A stretch of 43,848 nucleotides of DNA. It comes from CAZZIQ01 sp964654355 (GTDB lineage: Bacteria; Pseudomonadota; Gammaproteobacteria; GCF-002020875). Position numbers and translations under genes: made by a program. Under the pieces are notes generated by a model. The model was not told where the DNA came from. It did no database searches and saw only the letters and a list, made by a program, of their open reading frames with translations. Positions within the stretch are counted from its first letter, which is position 1; each line of letters opens with the position of its first letter. This document shows positions 33,522 through 40,538 of the stretch, piece by piece. The DNA lies in contig CAZZIQ010000008.1 in NCBI GenBank assembly GCA_964654355.1, positions 1 through 43,848 on the forward strand, read 5' to 3'.

Positions 33522-35063
33522 TCAGACTTCGGTCGGATCCATGATGAGCGCATCGCTGACCAACTGGTGGACGCTTGCGATCATATCCATTGGGAATTCA
33601 TAGAAGGGAAGGGCCTTGGTGAACTGGCTCTTACAGATCGCGCAGATCGCTGCCAGAGTGTTCACATTATGCTCGTCCACTACCTGCTTCAGGGCCTGCA
33701 TACGTGGCATCGCGCCCTTGATACGCAGTTCCATCAAGTCGTCGGTCAACAGACCGCCGCCACCGCCGCAGCAGAAAGTGCTGGCGTGAATGGTGTCGGG
33801 AGCCATATCGACGTAGTTGTTGCAAACCGCCTGCACCACCGCGCGCGGCAATGCGAACTGGCCGCCTTCAATGCCGCCCATGCCGGACGCACGCGCAACG
33901 TTGCACGAGTCGTGGAAGGTGACGGTGCGCCAGTCGTTGGCACTTGGGTCCAGACGCAGCGCTTTCTTTTGAATGAGGTCGTAGGTGAACTCAATGATGT
34001 GCTGCGGAATCGGGTAACGCGGGTCGAGCTGCTTCTGCAACATCTGCGCATACTTGTCGTTCGGATCCGCACCGGCGCCTGCGCCAGCCAGGGTGTTCCA
34101 GAAGCTGTACGCAACACGCCAGGCATGACCGCACTCACCGACGATGATGCGCTTCACGCCGAGCTCTAACGCTGCGGTACGAATACGTTCGGCAATCGAC
34201 TTCATGTTGTCGTAGTTACCGATGAACAGGCCGAAGTTGGCGCCTTCTGATGCGTAGGAGGAGAGCGTCCAGCTAATGCCGGCCTGATGGAAGACCTTGG
34301 CATAGCCCATCAAACCATCAATGTGTGGTTCCGCGAAGAAGTCCGCCGATGGGGTGATCAGCAGAACATCGGCCCCTTTTTCATCCAGCGGGATGCGCAC
34401 GGGTACACCGGTGTCTTCTTGGATTTCTTCCGCGAAGTCTTCGAGTGTCGCTTCGAGCGCAGGGCCGGGCAGACCGAGGTTGTTCCCGATCTTGTGCACC
34501 TTGCCAATGATTTCGTTGCTGTACTTCTGGCCATAGCCGACGGCATCAAGGATGTCGCGCGCGCCCATGGTGATTTCCGCGGTATCAATACCGTACGGGC
34601 AGAACACGGAGCAACGACGGCATTCAGAACACTGGTGAAAGTAGCTGTGCCATTCGTCGAGTATTTCTTTGCTGATGTCGCGTGCACCCACCAGTTTCGG
34701 GAAGTGCTTGCCGGCGAAGGTGAAGTAACGGCGGTAAACGCTGCGCAGTAACTCTTGGCGCGCAACCGGCATGTTCTTCGGATCTTCGGTGCCGAGGAAG
34801 TAGTGGCACTTGTCCGTGCAGGCACCGCAATGTACGCAGATATCGAGGAAGACCTTGAAGCTGCGGTACTTGTTCAGCAGGTCACCCATCTTATTGATGG
34901 CGACTTCTTCCCAGTTATCGACCAGTTCGCCGGGGAAGCCGAGCGCTGCTTGGTGATCCGGCTTGGCAACGAAAGGCGAGGAGTGCGCCATCGCCCCGTC
35001 CTTCAAGGCAGGGATCTCGACGTATTCCTTGAGCTCGGGAGTCTGGATGTCTGGCTTGGCCAC
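33522..35063 (-). CDS. dsrK: DsrK, heterodisulfide-reductase-like catalytic subunit of DsrMKJOP
   Basis: HdrD-like cytoplasmic subunit that acts on DsrC disulfide or trisulfide. The 513-residue product has two [4Fe-4S] motifs (C76/C79/C82/C86 and C145/C148/C151/C155) followed by CCG-type catalytic regions with GECGHAW near 305-312, HDSCNVAR near 385-392 and FCCGGGGGLLTDD near 427-440, then a late CAICKSQF. The start codon is GTG at 35063, with GAGG about eight bases upstream; the usual MAKPDIQ beginning supports it. It sits between dsrM and dsrL with gaps of 39 and 53 bases. Confidence 0.96.
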   Translation of the reverse strand: MAKPDIQTPELKEYVEIPALKDGAMAHSSPFVAKPDHQAALGFPGELVDNWEEVAINKMGDLLNKYRSFKVFLDICVHCGACTDKCHYFLGTEDPKNMPVARQELLRSVYRRYFTFAGKHFPKLVGARDISKEILDEWHSYFHQCSECRRCSVFCPYGIDTAEITMGARDILDAVGYGQKYSNEIIGKVHKIGNNLGLPGPALEATLEDFAEEIQEDTGVPVRIPLDEKGADVLLITPSADFFAEPHIDGLMGYAKVFHQAGISWTLSSYASEGANFGLFIGNYDNMKSIAERIRTAALELGVKRIIVGECGHAWRVAYSFWNTLAGAGAGADPNDKYAQMLQKQLDPRYPIPQHIIEFTYDLIQKKALRLDPSANDWRTVTFHDSCNVARASGMGGIEGGQFALPRAVVQAVCNNYVDMAPDTIHASTFCCGGGGGLLTDDLMELRIKGAMPRMQALKQVVDEHNVNTLAAICAICKSQFTKALPFYEFPMDMIASVHQLVSDALIMDPTEV

Positions 35064-35102
35064 GTTGTGTTCCTCAGATGCAGTTCACGCGCAAATCAAG
35101 AC

Positions 35103-35822
35103 TTACTTGTCGAGCTTCGCGGCCCACGGCGCCAAGTGACGCTTCTCACGCGAATCGTCCACTTGGTTGCGGGTTGGGCTGAAGAAAATTCCCGGTGCGT
35201 GTAACAGCTTGCTGATCGGGAAGATCACCATCAGGGTCAGAATTAAAGAGAGATGCAGATACAGCACGCCATCGTTCGGCAATGGCTGCCAGTCAAAACG
35301 CATCAGGCCTAAGAAGAACGCCTTCACCGCAACAATGTCGGTGTGGACAACATAGGTCATACCAAGGCCAGTTACACCGATACTGATCAGTAACGCCAAG
35401 ATCAAATGATCGGACGGGGTAGAGATGTAGCGAATGCGTTCCACAAACACACGGCGCGCCCACAGTCCGCCAAGACCAGCAACCATTGCCATGCCGCCGT
35501 AGATTCCAAACGGCTGAATCCATTCAACCCAGAACCATACTGGATCCGTGAAATAGCGCAGGTGACGGGCCAGAACCAAGAACAGGCCAACATGGAACAT
35601 CCAGCCAAACACCCAGATCCACTTATTGGATTTGAACAGGCTTTCAAACAAAACCACTTCACGTGCCATGCGCAGAGCGACACCGCTTTGGGTGCGCGGG
35701 GCCGGCATGGTTGGGATCTTCAACGGCGCAGGCGTACGCCAGTACGACGCGATTTTCATCGCGAGTCCTGCTACCAGGAACACGGTCGCGGCATAAAACA
35801 GAATGGCGAACAGCGTGGTCAT
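35103..35822 (-). CDS. dsrM: DsrM, NarI-like cytochrome b membrane subunit of DsrMKJOP
   Basis: Membrane dihaem cytochrome b of the DsrMKJOP complex, resembling NarI/HdrE, which connects DsrK with the quinone pool. The 239-residue product has about five to six hydrophobic segments. Histidine candidates for haem ligation are in WMFHVGLFLVLARHLRYF near 73-90, VVHTD near 165-169, and YLHLSLIL near 197-205. A GGAGG lies about 11 bases before the ATG at 35822, a little far. It is separated from dsrC by 157 bases that hold a large hairpin and a promoter-like sequence, so it may begin a second transcription unit. Confidence 0.94.
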   Translation of the reverse strand: MTTLFAILFYAATVFLVAGLAMKIASYWRTPAPLKIPTMPAPRTQSGVALRMAREVVLFESLFKSNKWIWVFGWMFHVGLFLVLARHLRYFTDPVWFWVEWIQPFGIYGGMAMVAGLGGLWARRVFVERIRYISTPSDHLILALLISIGVTGLGMTYVVHTDIVAVKAFFLGLMRFDWQPLPNDGVLYLHLSLILTLMVIFPISKLLHAPGIFFSPTRNQVDDSREKRHLAPWAAKLDK

Positions 35823-35880
35823 TAGTTCAGCAACCTCCGCGCATCAGTGCGTCGTGAGTGAAGTAGGTGACAACAGTCTT

Positions 35881-35909
35881 CTTAAATAACCGCGGCGATC
35901 TTTCGTCAA
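35881..35909 (-). promoter_or_regulatory. Candidate sigma70 promoter for dsrMKLJOPNR
   Basis: On the minus strand TTGACG (35909-35904, five of six to TTGACA), a 17-base spacer and TTTAAG (35886-35881, four of six to TATAAT). A start near 35874 would give a leader of about 50 bases to dsrM. It lies just past a large hairpin after dsrC. Secondary promoters inside dsr operons are known in sulfur oxidisers; this one is a visual prediction. Confidence 0.5.
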
Positions 35910-35936
35910 GAACACCCCGGTTTGAAATTGGGTGTG

Positions 35937-35970
35937 CGGGGAAGGGTGAACCGAAGTTCATCCTTCCCCG
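35937..35970 (-). terminator. Large hairpin after dsrC
   Basis: Stem of 15 base pairs (one G-T wobble) with a four-base loop: CGGGGAAGGGTGAAC at 35937-35951 against GTTCATCCTTCCCCG at 35956-35970. On the transcribed strand it starts 10 bases after the dsrC stop. No T-run follows directly, so it may act as a processing or stability element for the dsrC 3' end, or as a partial terminator. Confidence 0.6.
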
Positions 35971-35979
35971 CGGGGCGCA

Positions 35980-36315
35980 TTAGATGCAGCCCGTTGGCTT
36001 CGGCAGGCCAGCGATTTTACACGCCTGCTTTGCCGGTCCGTACGGGAACAAGTCGTACAGGTACTTGCTGGTACCCTTTTCCTTGCCGTACTTCTTGCCG
36101 ACTGCCTTGGTCAGTACGCGTACTGCCGGAGCAATCTGATATTCGTCGTAGTATTCACGCAGGAAGTCGATGATTTCCCAGTGACCTTCTGTCATTTCGA
36201 CGTTTTCAGACTTCGCAAGTTCAAGAGCGATATCTCTGTCCCAGGTATTGAGGTCAGTGAGGTAGCCTTCTTCATCGACATCGACACTTTTGCCGTTTAC
36301 ATCCATCGTTGGCAT
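35980..36315 (-). CDS. dsrC: DsrC, sulfur-carrier substrate protein of DsrAB and DsrMKJOP
   Basis: Small carrier whose two C-terminal cysteines hold the sulfur being oxidised. The 111-residue product ends LPKPTGCI, with Cys-A at C110 and Cys-B at C99, the spacing of true DsrC. The helical core (EGHWEIIDFLREYYDEYQIAP) and the LFPYGPAKQACKIAGLP arm are typical. A GGAG site lies eight bases upstream of the ATG at 36315; M4 is a possible alternative start. It receives sulfur from DsrEFH, whose genes are immediately upstream. A hairpin after its stop may boost or define its transcript. Confidence 0.97.
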   Translation of the reverse strand: MPTMDVNGKSVDVDEEGYLTDLNTWDRDIALELAKSENVEMTEGHWEIIDFLREYYDEYQIAPAVRVLTKAVGKKYGKEKGTSKYLYDLFPYGPAKQACKIAGLPKPTGCI

Positions 36316-36340
36316 CTTGATTTCTCCAGTTGAGTGATGC

Positions 36341-36640
36341 TTAAAGCCAGGACTGAACGCGGTCGTTCGTGGTTACAAGATCCACGAAGCCAGCGTAATC
36401 CACCTGTTCAATTCCATCCGCAAGCTTGGCTTGAATGCCACGAGAGGCGACGTCGCTCTTCAGCGCGTAGACCTTGCCCATGGCCATTGCCTTGCCCAGC
36501 GCGTCAGCCACGCTGGAGCCCTGGATCGCAGCATAGACGCCATCCTCGATCAGGAGGAAAGCGCTGCCATCGGCAGCATGCTCGACGCAGGATGCGAAGG
36601 AATTCTTTTCGAAGGGAGACTTGTTGACGATATGCAGCAT
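36341..36640 (-). CDS. dsrH: DsrH (TusB family), sulfur-relay subunit
   Basis: Third subunit of the hexameric DsrE2F2H2 sulfur-transfer complex in the cytoplasm. The 99-residue product matches DsrH/TusB: MLHIVNKSPFEKNSFASCVE with a conserved-position cysteine C18, LLIEDGVYAAIQGS at about 29-42, and VYALKSDVASRG at about 57-68. It is separated from dsrF by 12 and from dsrC by 25 bases. The presence of dsrEFH marks the oxidative direction of the pathway. Confidence 0.95.
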   Translation of the reverse strand: MLHIVNKSPFEKNSFASCVEHAADGSAFLLIEDGVYAAIQGSSVADALGKAMAMGKVYALKSDVASRGIQAKLADGIEQVDYAGFVDLVTTNDRVQSWL

Positions 36641-36652
36641 GTGATTCTCCCG

Positions 36653-37063
36653 TTAGAAGCTCAGAATGACGTCTTGCTCTTCCATCAGCGCCTTGACCTC
36701 TGCACGAGAGACCAAACGAATGGAAGACTTCTCTGCCCAATCATCGTCTTCGTCCTCATAGGTGAGTTCCATGAGGTCGTCGACGGTCAGGCCACGCTCT
36801 TCAAGCGATTCTTTTTCGACATACAGCTTGTTGACGTCATAGTCACCCAATGCCTTGTAGGTCGATGAGAAGTTCTTAAAGCCGGAGCCTTGATTGGTGT
36901 CCTGATCTTTCTTGATCTGGAACACGCCGTCATCTGTAAAGAGGAGGGATACGTCTTGGTCGAATGCCGCACCAATCAACACCACTTCCAGCGATTCCAG
37001 CGCATAGATGGTGCCGTACGGTGCGCGACGGTTTACGTAGAGGAATTTTTTGATATCAGACAT
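36653..37063 (-). CDS. dsrF: DsrF (TusC family), sulfur-relay subunit
   Basis: Structural subunit of the DsrEFH complex, TusC family. The 136-residue product has the DsrE-like fold pattern: KFLYVNRRAPYGTIYALESLEVVLIGAAF at the N terminus and VSLLFTDDGVFQIKK at about 38-52. It contains no cysteine, so it is not itself a persulfide carrier. The second half is strongly acidic (TYEDEDDDW at about 101-109). It lies 13 bases after dsrE and 12 before dsrH. Confidence 0.95.
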   Translation of the reverse strand: MSDIKKFLYVNRRAPYGTIYALESLEVVLIGAAFDQDVSLLFTDDGVFQIKKDQDTNQGSGFKNFSSTYKALGDYDVNKLYVEKESLEERGLTVDDLMELTYEDEDDDWAEKSSIRLVSRAEVKALMEEQDVILSF

Positions 37064-37076
37064 CGTTCATTCCCCC

Positions 37077-37469
37077 TTAGTCACCGAATACAACCAAACG
37101 ATCGGCCTGAATACCGGCTTCGATCAGCTGGCCCAAGCCAGAGATCCGGTAGCCCGGCGCGATGTTGTTGGCATCCTTGCCGTTACGCGATGCTTCACCT
37201 TCGTCCGCGATACCGCGACGCTGTGCTGCAGCCACGCAAAGCACCAGATCCAGACCATGCTTTTCCGCCAGTTCGCCCCAACGCATTTGTACGTTGCGGT
37301 CGTCCTGCGGCGGGAAAGCCAGACGCGTGCCGTTATTTACGCCGTCGTGGTAGAAGAACACGCGAAAGATTTCGTGGCCCTTCTCCAGCGCAGCAGCAAC
37401 GAACTGATACGCGCTGTCTGAGGCCTGATGCTGATACGGCCCCTCGTTAATCATTACTGCAAGCTTCAT
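37077..37469 (-). CDS. dsrE: DsrE (TusD family), persulfide-carrying subunit of DsrEFH
   Basis: Active sulfur-transfer subunit of DsrEFH. The 130-residue product carries its single functional cysteine C78 in LDLVLCVAAAQRRG, the same position as the essential Cys78 of A. vinosum DsrE. The N terminus KLAVMINEGPYQHQASDSAYQF and the HDGVNNGTRL segment are typical of the family. It hands sulfur to Cys-A of DsrC. Genes dsrF and dsrH follow with 12- and 13-base gaps, and dsrB precedes after 73 bases in which no structure was recognised. Confidence 0.96.
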   Translation of the reverse strand: MKLAVMINEGPYQHQASDSAYQFVAAALEKGHEIFRVFFYHDGVNNGTRLAFPPQDDRNVQMRWGELAEKHGLDLVLCVAAAQRRGIADEGEASRNGKDANNIAPGYRISGLGQLIEAGIQADRLVVFGD

Positions 37470-37542
37470 GCTTCTTTCCTTGATTCCATTTCAGGTTAAA
37501 CAGCTATCCCTAGCCGAGTACTACCAGTTCTAAATCCAAGAC

Positions 37543-38616
37543 TTAGAAACGAATCCAGGTTGAAGCATTCAGGCTTGCACGCGCACCACGCCAGTTATCG
37601 ATGTGGTACTTGGTGAACGGCAGACCGGTCACTTCGAAGAAGCGCGGCCAACCAATACGTTCAGCCCACTCACCGACGCGTTCCCAATCACGTGCGCCTT
37701 CCTTGTATGCAGCCAAGATCTTCTTGATGATCGAGGCAGCTTCCGGCCAACGCGGTGGGTTGTTCGGGATACCGGCAGCAACCAGCTTGTGGAAGGACGG
37801 CTTGCTACGCGCATTGGAGTGCTTACCGCCAACCCAGATGGCCAGCTTGGAGTGTTCCGGATCGTTGATCTGCATCGGCGGGCAAGGCGGATAGCACGCG
37901 CCACAGCAGATGCATTTCTTTTCGTCGACTTCCAGAGACGGCTTGCCGTTGACCATTGCCGGACGAATCGCAGCAACCGGGCAACGTGCCACAACGGACG
38001 GACGTTCGCACACGTTGGCAACGAGATCATGGTTGATCTTCGGCGGCTTGGTGTGCTGAATGTTGATCGCAATGTCACCCTGGCCACCACAGTTAATCTG
38101 GCAGCAAGAAGTGGTCATGTGGACGCGGTTCGGCATGTTTTCAGCCACGAACTCGTCGTACAACTCATCCATCAGTGCCTTAACAACACCGGATGCATCG
38201 GTACCCGGGATGTCGCAGTGCAACCAACCCTGAGTGTGCGAAATCATGGTCACGGACGGGCCAGTGCCACCGACCGGGAAACCTTCTTCATTCAGACGTG
38301 CAATCAGCGGTTCCACCTTGCTCTGATCCGCGCAAAGGAATTCGATGTTTGAACGCATGGTGAAGCGGAAATACCCATCAGAGAACTCATCAGAGATATC
38401 GCAGAGCAGCTTGATGGTGTGGGTATCCATCTGACGCTGAGTGCCCGCGCGAACGGACCAGATTTCGTCGCCGTTCTTGGAAACGTGGTGCAGAACACCC
38501 GGACGTGGGCGGTTGTGGAACTTCCAATTGCCGAAGTTTTTCTTCATCAGCGGGTGCATGTACTGGAATCCATCCGGTACACCACTCTCGATAGGCATGC
38601 GTTGTGCATCAGACAT
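37543..38616 (-). CDS. dsrB: Reverse dissimilatory sulfite reductase beta subunit
   Basis: Beta subunit of the cytoplasmic alpha2beta2 sirohaem enzyme that oxidises DsrC-bound sulfur to sulfite. The ATG at 38616 follows a strong GGAGG about six bases upstream and gives 357 residues. Sirohaem-cluster cysteines are C134, C171/C172 and C176 in MTTSCCQINCGGQGD, and the ferredoxin domain has C212 and the KCICCGACYPPCP set (C235-C245). The C terminus NASTWIRF is typical of sulfur-oxidiser DsrB. The gene is separated from dsrA by 90 bases that contain a terminator-like hairpin, unusual for two subunits of one enzyme. Confidence 0.97.
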   Translation of the reverse strand: MSDAQRMPIESGVPDGFQYMHPLMKKNFGNWKFHNRPRPGVLHHVSKNGDEIWSVRAGTQRQMDTHTIKLLCDISDEFSDGYFRFTMRSNIEFLCADQSKVEPLIARLNEEGFPVGGTGPSVTMISHTQGWLHCDIPGTDASGVVKALMDELYDEFVAENMPNRVHMTTSCCQINCGGQGDIAINIQHTKPPKINHDLVANVCERPSVVARCPVAAIRPAMVNGKPSLEVDEKKCICCGACYPPCPPMQINDPEHSKLAIWVGGKHSNARSKPSFHKLVAAGIPNNPPRWPEAASIIKKILAAYKEGARDWERVGEWAERIGWPRFFEVTGLPFTKYHIDNWRGARASLNASTWIRF

Positions 38617-38657
38617 GCTGACCTCCAAAGGGTAACTACAAGTTGAGGTTGTCTTTT

Positions 38658-38689
38658 AAAAAAGCGGGCGCACCGAACGGTGCGCCCGC
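38658..38689 (-). terminator. Intrinsic-terminator structure between dsrA and dsrB
   Basis: On the minus strand GCGGGCGCACC, loop GTTC, the exact complement GGTGCGCCCGC, then six T (38663-38658). An 11-base-pair GC-rich stem with a T-run is a canonical Rho-independent terminator. It begins about 18 bases after the dsrA stop and ends 41 bases before the dsrB ATG, in the direction of dsr transcription, so it should reduce readthrough or be antiterminated. Confidence 0.82.
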
Positions 38690-38706
38690 CATTTTCCTGA
38701 GCGAGA

Positions 38707-40038
38707 TCAGGCGGCCTGCTGGCCCTTGTTCTCGAACCACTTCTCGGCTTCTTCGTCCCAACCGTCGGTACGGACGTAAGAGCTCTGACGCGGCTGGCTG
38801 ACCATGTTCGGATCAACATCGAGACCAACGCCTTCGAGGAAGTTGACCAGACCGATACGCTCAACCATTTCACCAGTACGCTCGTGCTCCAGCGCGTTTT
38901 CAGCGAAGAAGTCGAGGGTTTCCTGTGCCAAGTCGGCCAGCTTTTCGTAATCGTCGTCGTCTTCCAGCTTCATGAACGGAACAACTACGGTACCCATGCT
39001 GTCGCCGATCTTCAGCGTACGCTTACCGCCGACGAGGATGGTGACGCCACGGTCATCGCCTGGAGCCAGGATCGGATCGCCGTCCTTGCCTACATACTTC
39101 TCAGCGAGGTGAGTGGTCGCGTTGAGGCAGTGCATGCAACGTACGCAGTCGTTGTTGTTTACCGCCAAGCTGTCGTCATCGTTCAGCGCCAGTGCGTTCG
39201 TCGGGCAACGGCTTACAACGTTGTCCATAACGTACTTACGGCCCTTGTCGGCAACCAGCGCTTTCCAGCCATCCTGGTTGACCTTCATGTCATCACGCCA
39301 CGTACCGATGACTGCGAAGTCAGAGCGGTGAATGGCGTTCATGCAGTCGTTCGGGCAGCCAGAAACCTTGACCTTGAACTTGTACGGCAGCGCCGGACGG
39401 TGCATGTCATCGAGGAACTGGTTCACCAGAATGCGGTGTGCCTTACCTTCGTTGTGCAAGGACATTTCGCAACGGGATGCGCCAACGCAGCTCATGCCGG
39501 TACGTACAGCCGGGCCTGCGCCGCCGAGGTCGAAACCGACTTCGTTCAGCTCATTAAAGATCTTCTGAACACCGCTGGTGGTCGCGCCCTGCATCATGAT
39601 GTCGCCTGACTGACCGTGGAATGCGATCAGACCAGCGCCGCCGTTCTGTTCGAACTTGTCGACCAGCATGCGCATCATTTCAGAGGTGTAGTGGTTGCCT
39701 GCCGGCGGCTGGATACGCAGCGTGTGGAATTCCACCGCGTCTGGGTACATGTAGCTGCCGTCTTTGTTCTTCAGTTCGGTGAAGCGCGGAATGATGCCGC
39801 CGCCGTAGCCAACAACACCGACGGTGCCGCCCTTCCAGTAGCCCTTACGGGTTACATAGGACTGTTCCAGGGTACCGATGACGCCGCGCGCCATCTTTGC
39901 ACCTTCGTGAGAGCCAACAGCGAGACGCTTCAGGCCAGAGACAAAGCTAGGCCAGGGTCCCTTTTCCAGCTCGTCGAGGTTCGGGGTAGAGATGTCAACA
40001 TCGGGAGAGTTGGCATTCAGCTTAGTCTTGTCAGTCAT
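38707..40038 (-). CDS. dsrA: Reverse dissimilatory sulfite reductase alpha subunit
   Basis: Alpha subunit of rDsr, catalysing six-electron oxidation of DsrC-bound sulfur with sirohaem amide and [4Fe-4S] clusters. The 443-residue product has C184-x5-C190 and C228-x3-C232, the sirohaem-[4Fe-4S] ligands, and an inserted ferredoxin domain with C278, C298, C301 and C304. The ATG at 40038 has GGAG about seven bases upstream. It is the first gene of the minus-strand dsr run, preceded by a 500-base divergent regulatory region. The sulfur-oxidising rather than sulfite-reducing form is inferred from dsrEFH and dsrL downstream. Confidence 0.98.
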   Translation of the reverse strand: MTDKTKLNANSPDVDISTPNLDELEKGPWPSFVSGLKRLAVGSHEGAKMARGVIGTLEQSYVTRKGYWKGGTVGVVGYGGGIIPRFTELKNKDGSYMYPDAVEFHTLRIQPPAGNHYTSEMMRMLVDKFEQNGGAGLIAFHGQSGDIMMQGATTSGVQKIFNELNEVGFDLGGAGPAVRTGMSCVGASRCEMSLHNEGKAHRILVNQFLDDMHRPALPYKFKVKVSGCPNDCMNAIHRSDFAVIGTWRDDMKVNQDGWKALVADKGRKYVMDNVVSRCPTNALALNDDDSLAVNNNDCVRCMHCLNATTHLAEKYVGKDGDPILAPGDDRGVTILVGGKRTLKIGDSMGTVVVPFMKLEDDDDYEKLADLAQETLDFFAENALEHERTGEMVERIGLVNFLEGVGLDVDPNMVSQPRQSSYVRTDGWDEEAEKWFENKGQQAA

Positions 40039-40166
40039 CGTAGTGCTCCTTGGAGATGTACTCGTGCGTTCTCAGGACGATTTTTAGGACTGCCCGGAAA
40101 CTGCAAAATTCCTAACGGCGTGTAGCTCGTAAGCTCCTGCTATTGCTTGGTGCGCAGAGGATCATT

Positions 40167-40176
40167 GGTGATCACC
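40167..40176. repeat. GGTGATCACC palindrome in the dsrA leader
   Basis: A perfect 10-base palindrome about 130 bases before the dsrA start, overlapping a second inverted repeat GATCA-TTGG-TGATC at 40160-40173. Short enough to arise by chance; listed because it sits in a region dense with dyads. Confidence 0.35.
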
Positions 40177-40297
40177 CTTCGCATATCTGCGCGTAGCCAC
40201 GGACTACAAGACCTACACGCGCGAAGCGTTGGCTAGAGTAGGCCGGCCCCGCAAGCTTGACCACCCTACGAAAGAGGGGGGAGTAAGCCGATCCGAT

Positions 40298-40315
40298 CTA
40301 TCCCCATGGGGATAG
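40298..40315. promoter_or_regulatory. 18-base palindrome, possible operator (7-2-7 architecture)
   Basis: CTATCCCCATGGGGATAG is a perfect palindrome and can be read as two heptamers TATCCCC/GGGGATA with a two-base centre, the spacing used by NarL-family dimers. The NarL heptamer consensus TACYNMT is matched only in part. It lies about 30 bases downstream of the predicted dsrA start of transcription. A NarL-type regulator is encoded at the other end of the same operon. Confidence 0.5.
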
Positions 40316-40350
40316 TCGCGCTGGGGCGCTGGCAAGCGCCGCGGACGGGA

Positions 40351-40379
40351 CTTATATAAGCACTTGCGAACCAACGCAA
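40351..40379 (-). promoter_or_regulatory. Candidate sigma70 promoter for the dsr operon
   Basis: On the minus strand TTGCGT (40379-40374), a 17-base spacer and TATAAG (40356-40351, five of six to TATAAT). The poor -35 and the inverted repeats overlapping it suggest an activator-dependent promoter. A start near 40344 gives a leader of about 300 bases to dsrA. Visual prediction. Confidence 0.5.
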
Positions 40380-40389
40380 GACTTGTCTT
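40363..40389. repeat. Two nested inverted repeats over the dsr -35 region
   Basis: CTTGCG-AACCAA-CGCAAG (40363-40380) covers the spacer and -35 hexamer of the candidate dsr promoter, and AAGAC-TT-GTCTT (40378-40389) lies immediately upstream of it. Their place fits binding sites for a repressor or class II activator. No known consensus was recognised. Confidence 0.45.
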
Positions 40390-40459
40390 TTGCCTCCGCC
40401 CTTGAGTAGTTCGGAATCTATTTAAAGACTGTGATGTAAGCTCCCGATTTCTCAGAGTG

Positions 40460-40487
40460 TTGTCGGAGCGGGGCAATTCTGTAGTAA
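40460..40487 (+). promoter_or_regulatory. Weak candidate promoter for the TauD-like gene group
   Basis: TTGTCG (40460-40465), a 16-base spacer and TAGTAA (40482-40487), or TAAAAT at 40485-40490 with a 19-base spacer. It is followed at once by AATTGT-CA-ACAATT (40488-40501), a 6-2-6 inverted repeat over the expected start of transcription that could be an operator. The translation start at 40539 would leave a leader of about 40 bases. Confidence 0.35.
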
Positions 40488-40538
40488 AATTGTCAACAAT
40501 TACACGTCGCCCCGGTGCCGTGTTGCGGAGATCGTCGA

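Larger units (their letters stand above)
40039..40538. other. Divergent regulatory region between dsrA and the TauD-like gene
   Basis: 500 bases with no credible gene. It holds several inverted repeats, a promoter-like sequence for dsrA at 40351-40379 and a weaker one for the plus-strand gene near 40460-40490. If the dsrA promoter is right, the dsrA mRNA has a leader of about 300 bases containing the 18-base palindrome at 40298-40315, a GGCGCT/AGCGCC hairpin at 40325-40340 near its 5' end, and a GGTGATCACC palindrome at 40167-40176. No known riboswitch was recognised. Confidence 0.7.

Noticed and set aside
40242..40249. GGCCGGCC palindrome as a regulatory site
   Set aside because: Eight-base GC palindromes are expected by chance in DNA of this composition and nothing else supports a function.
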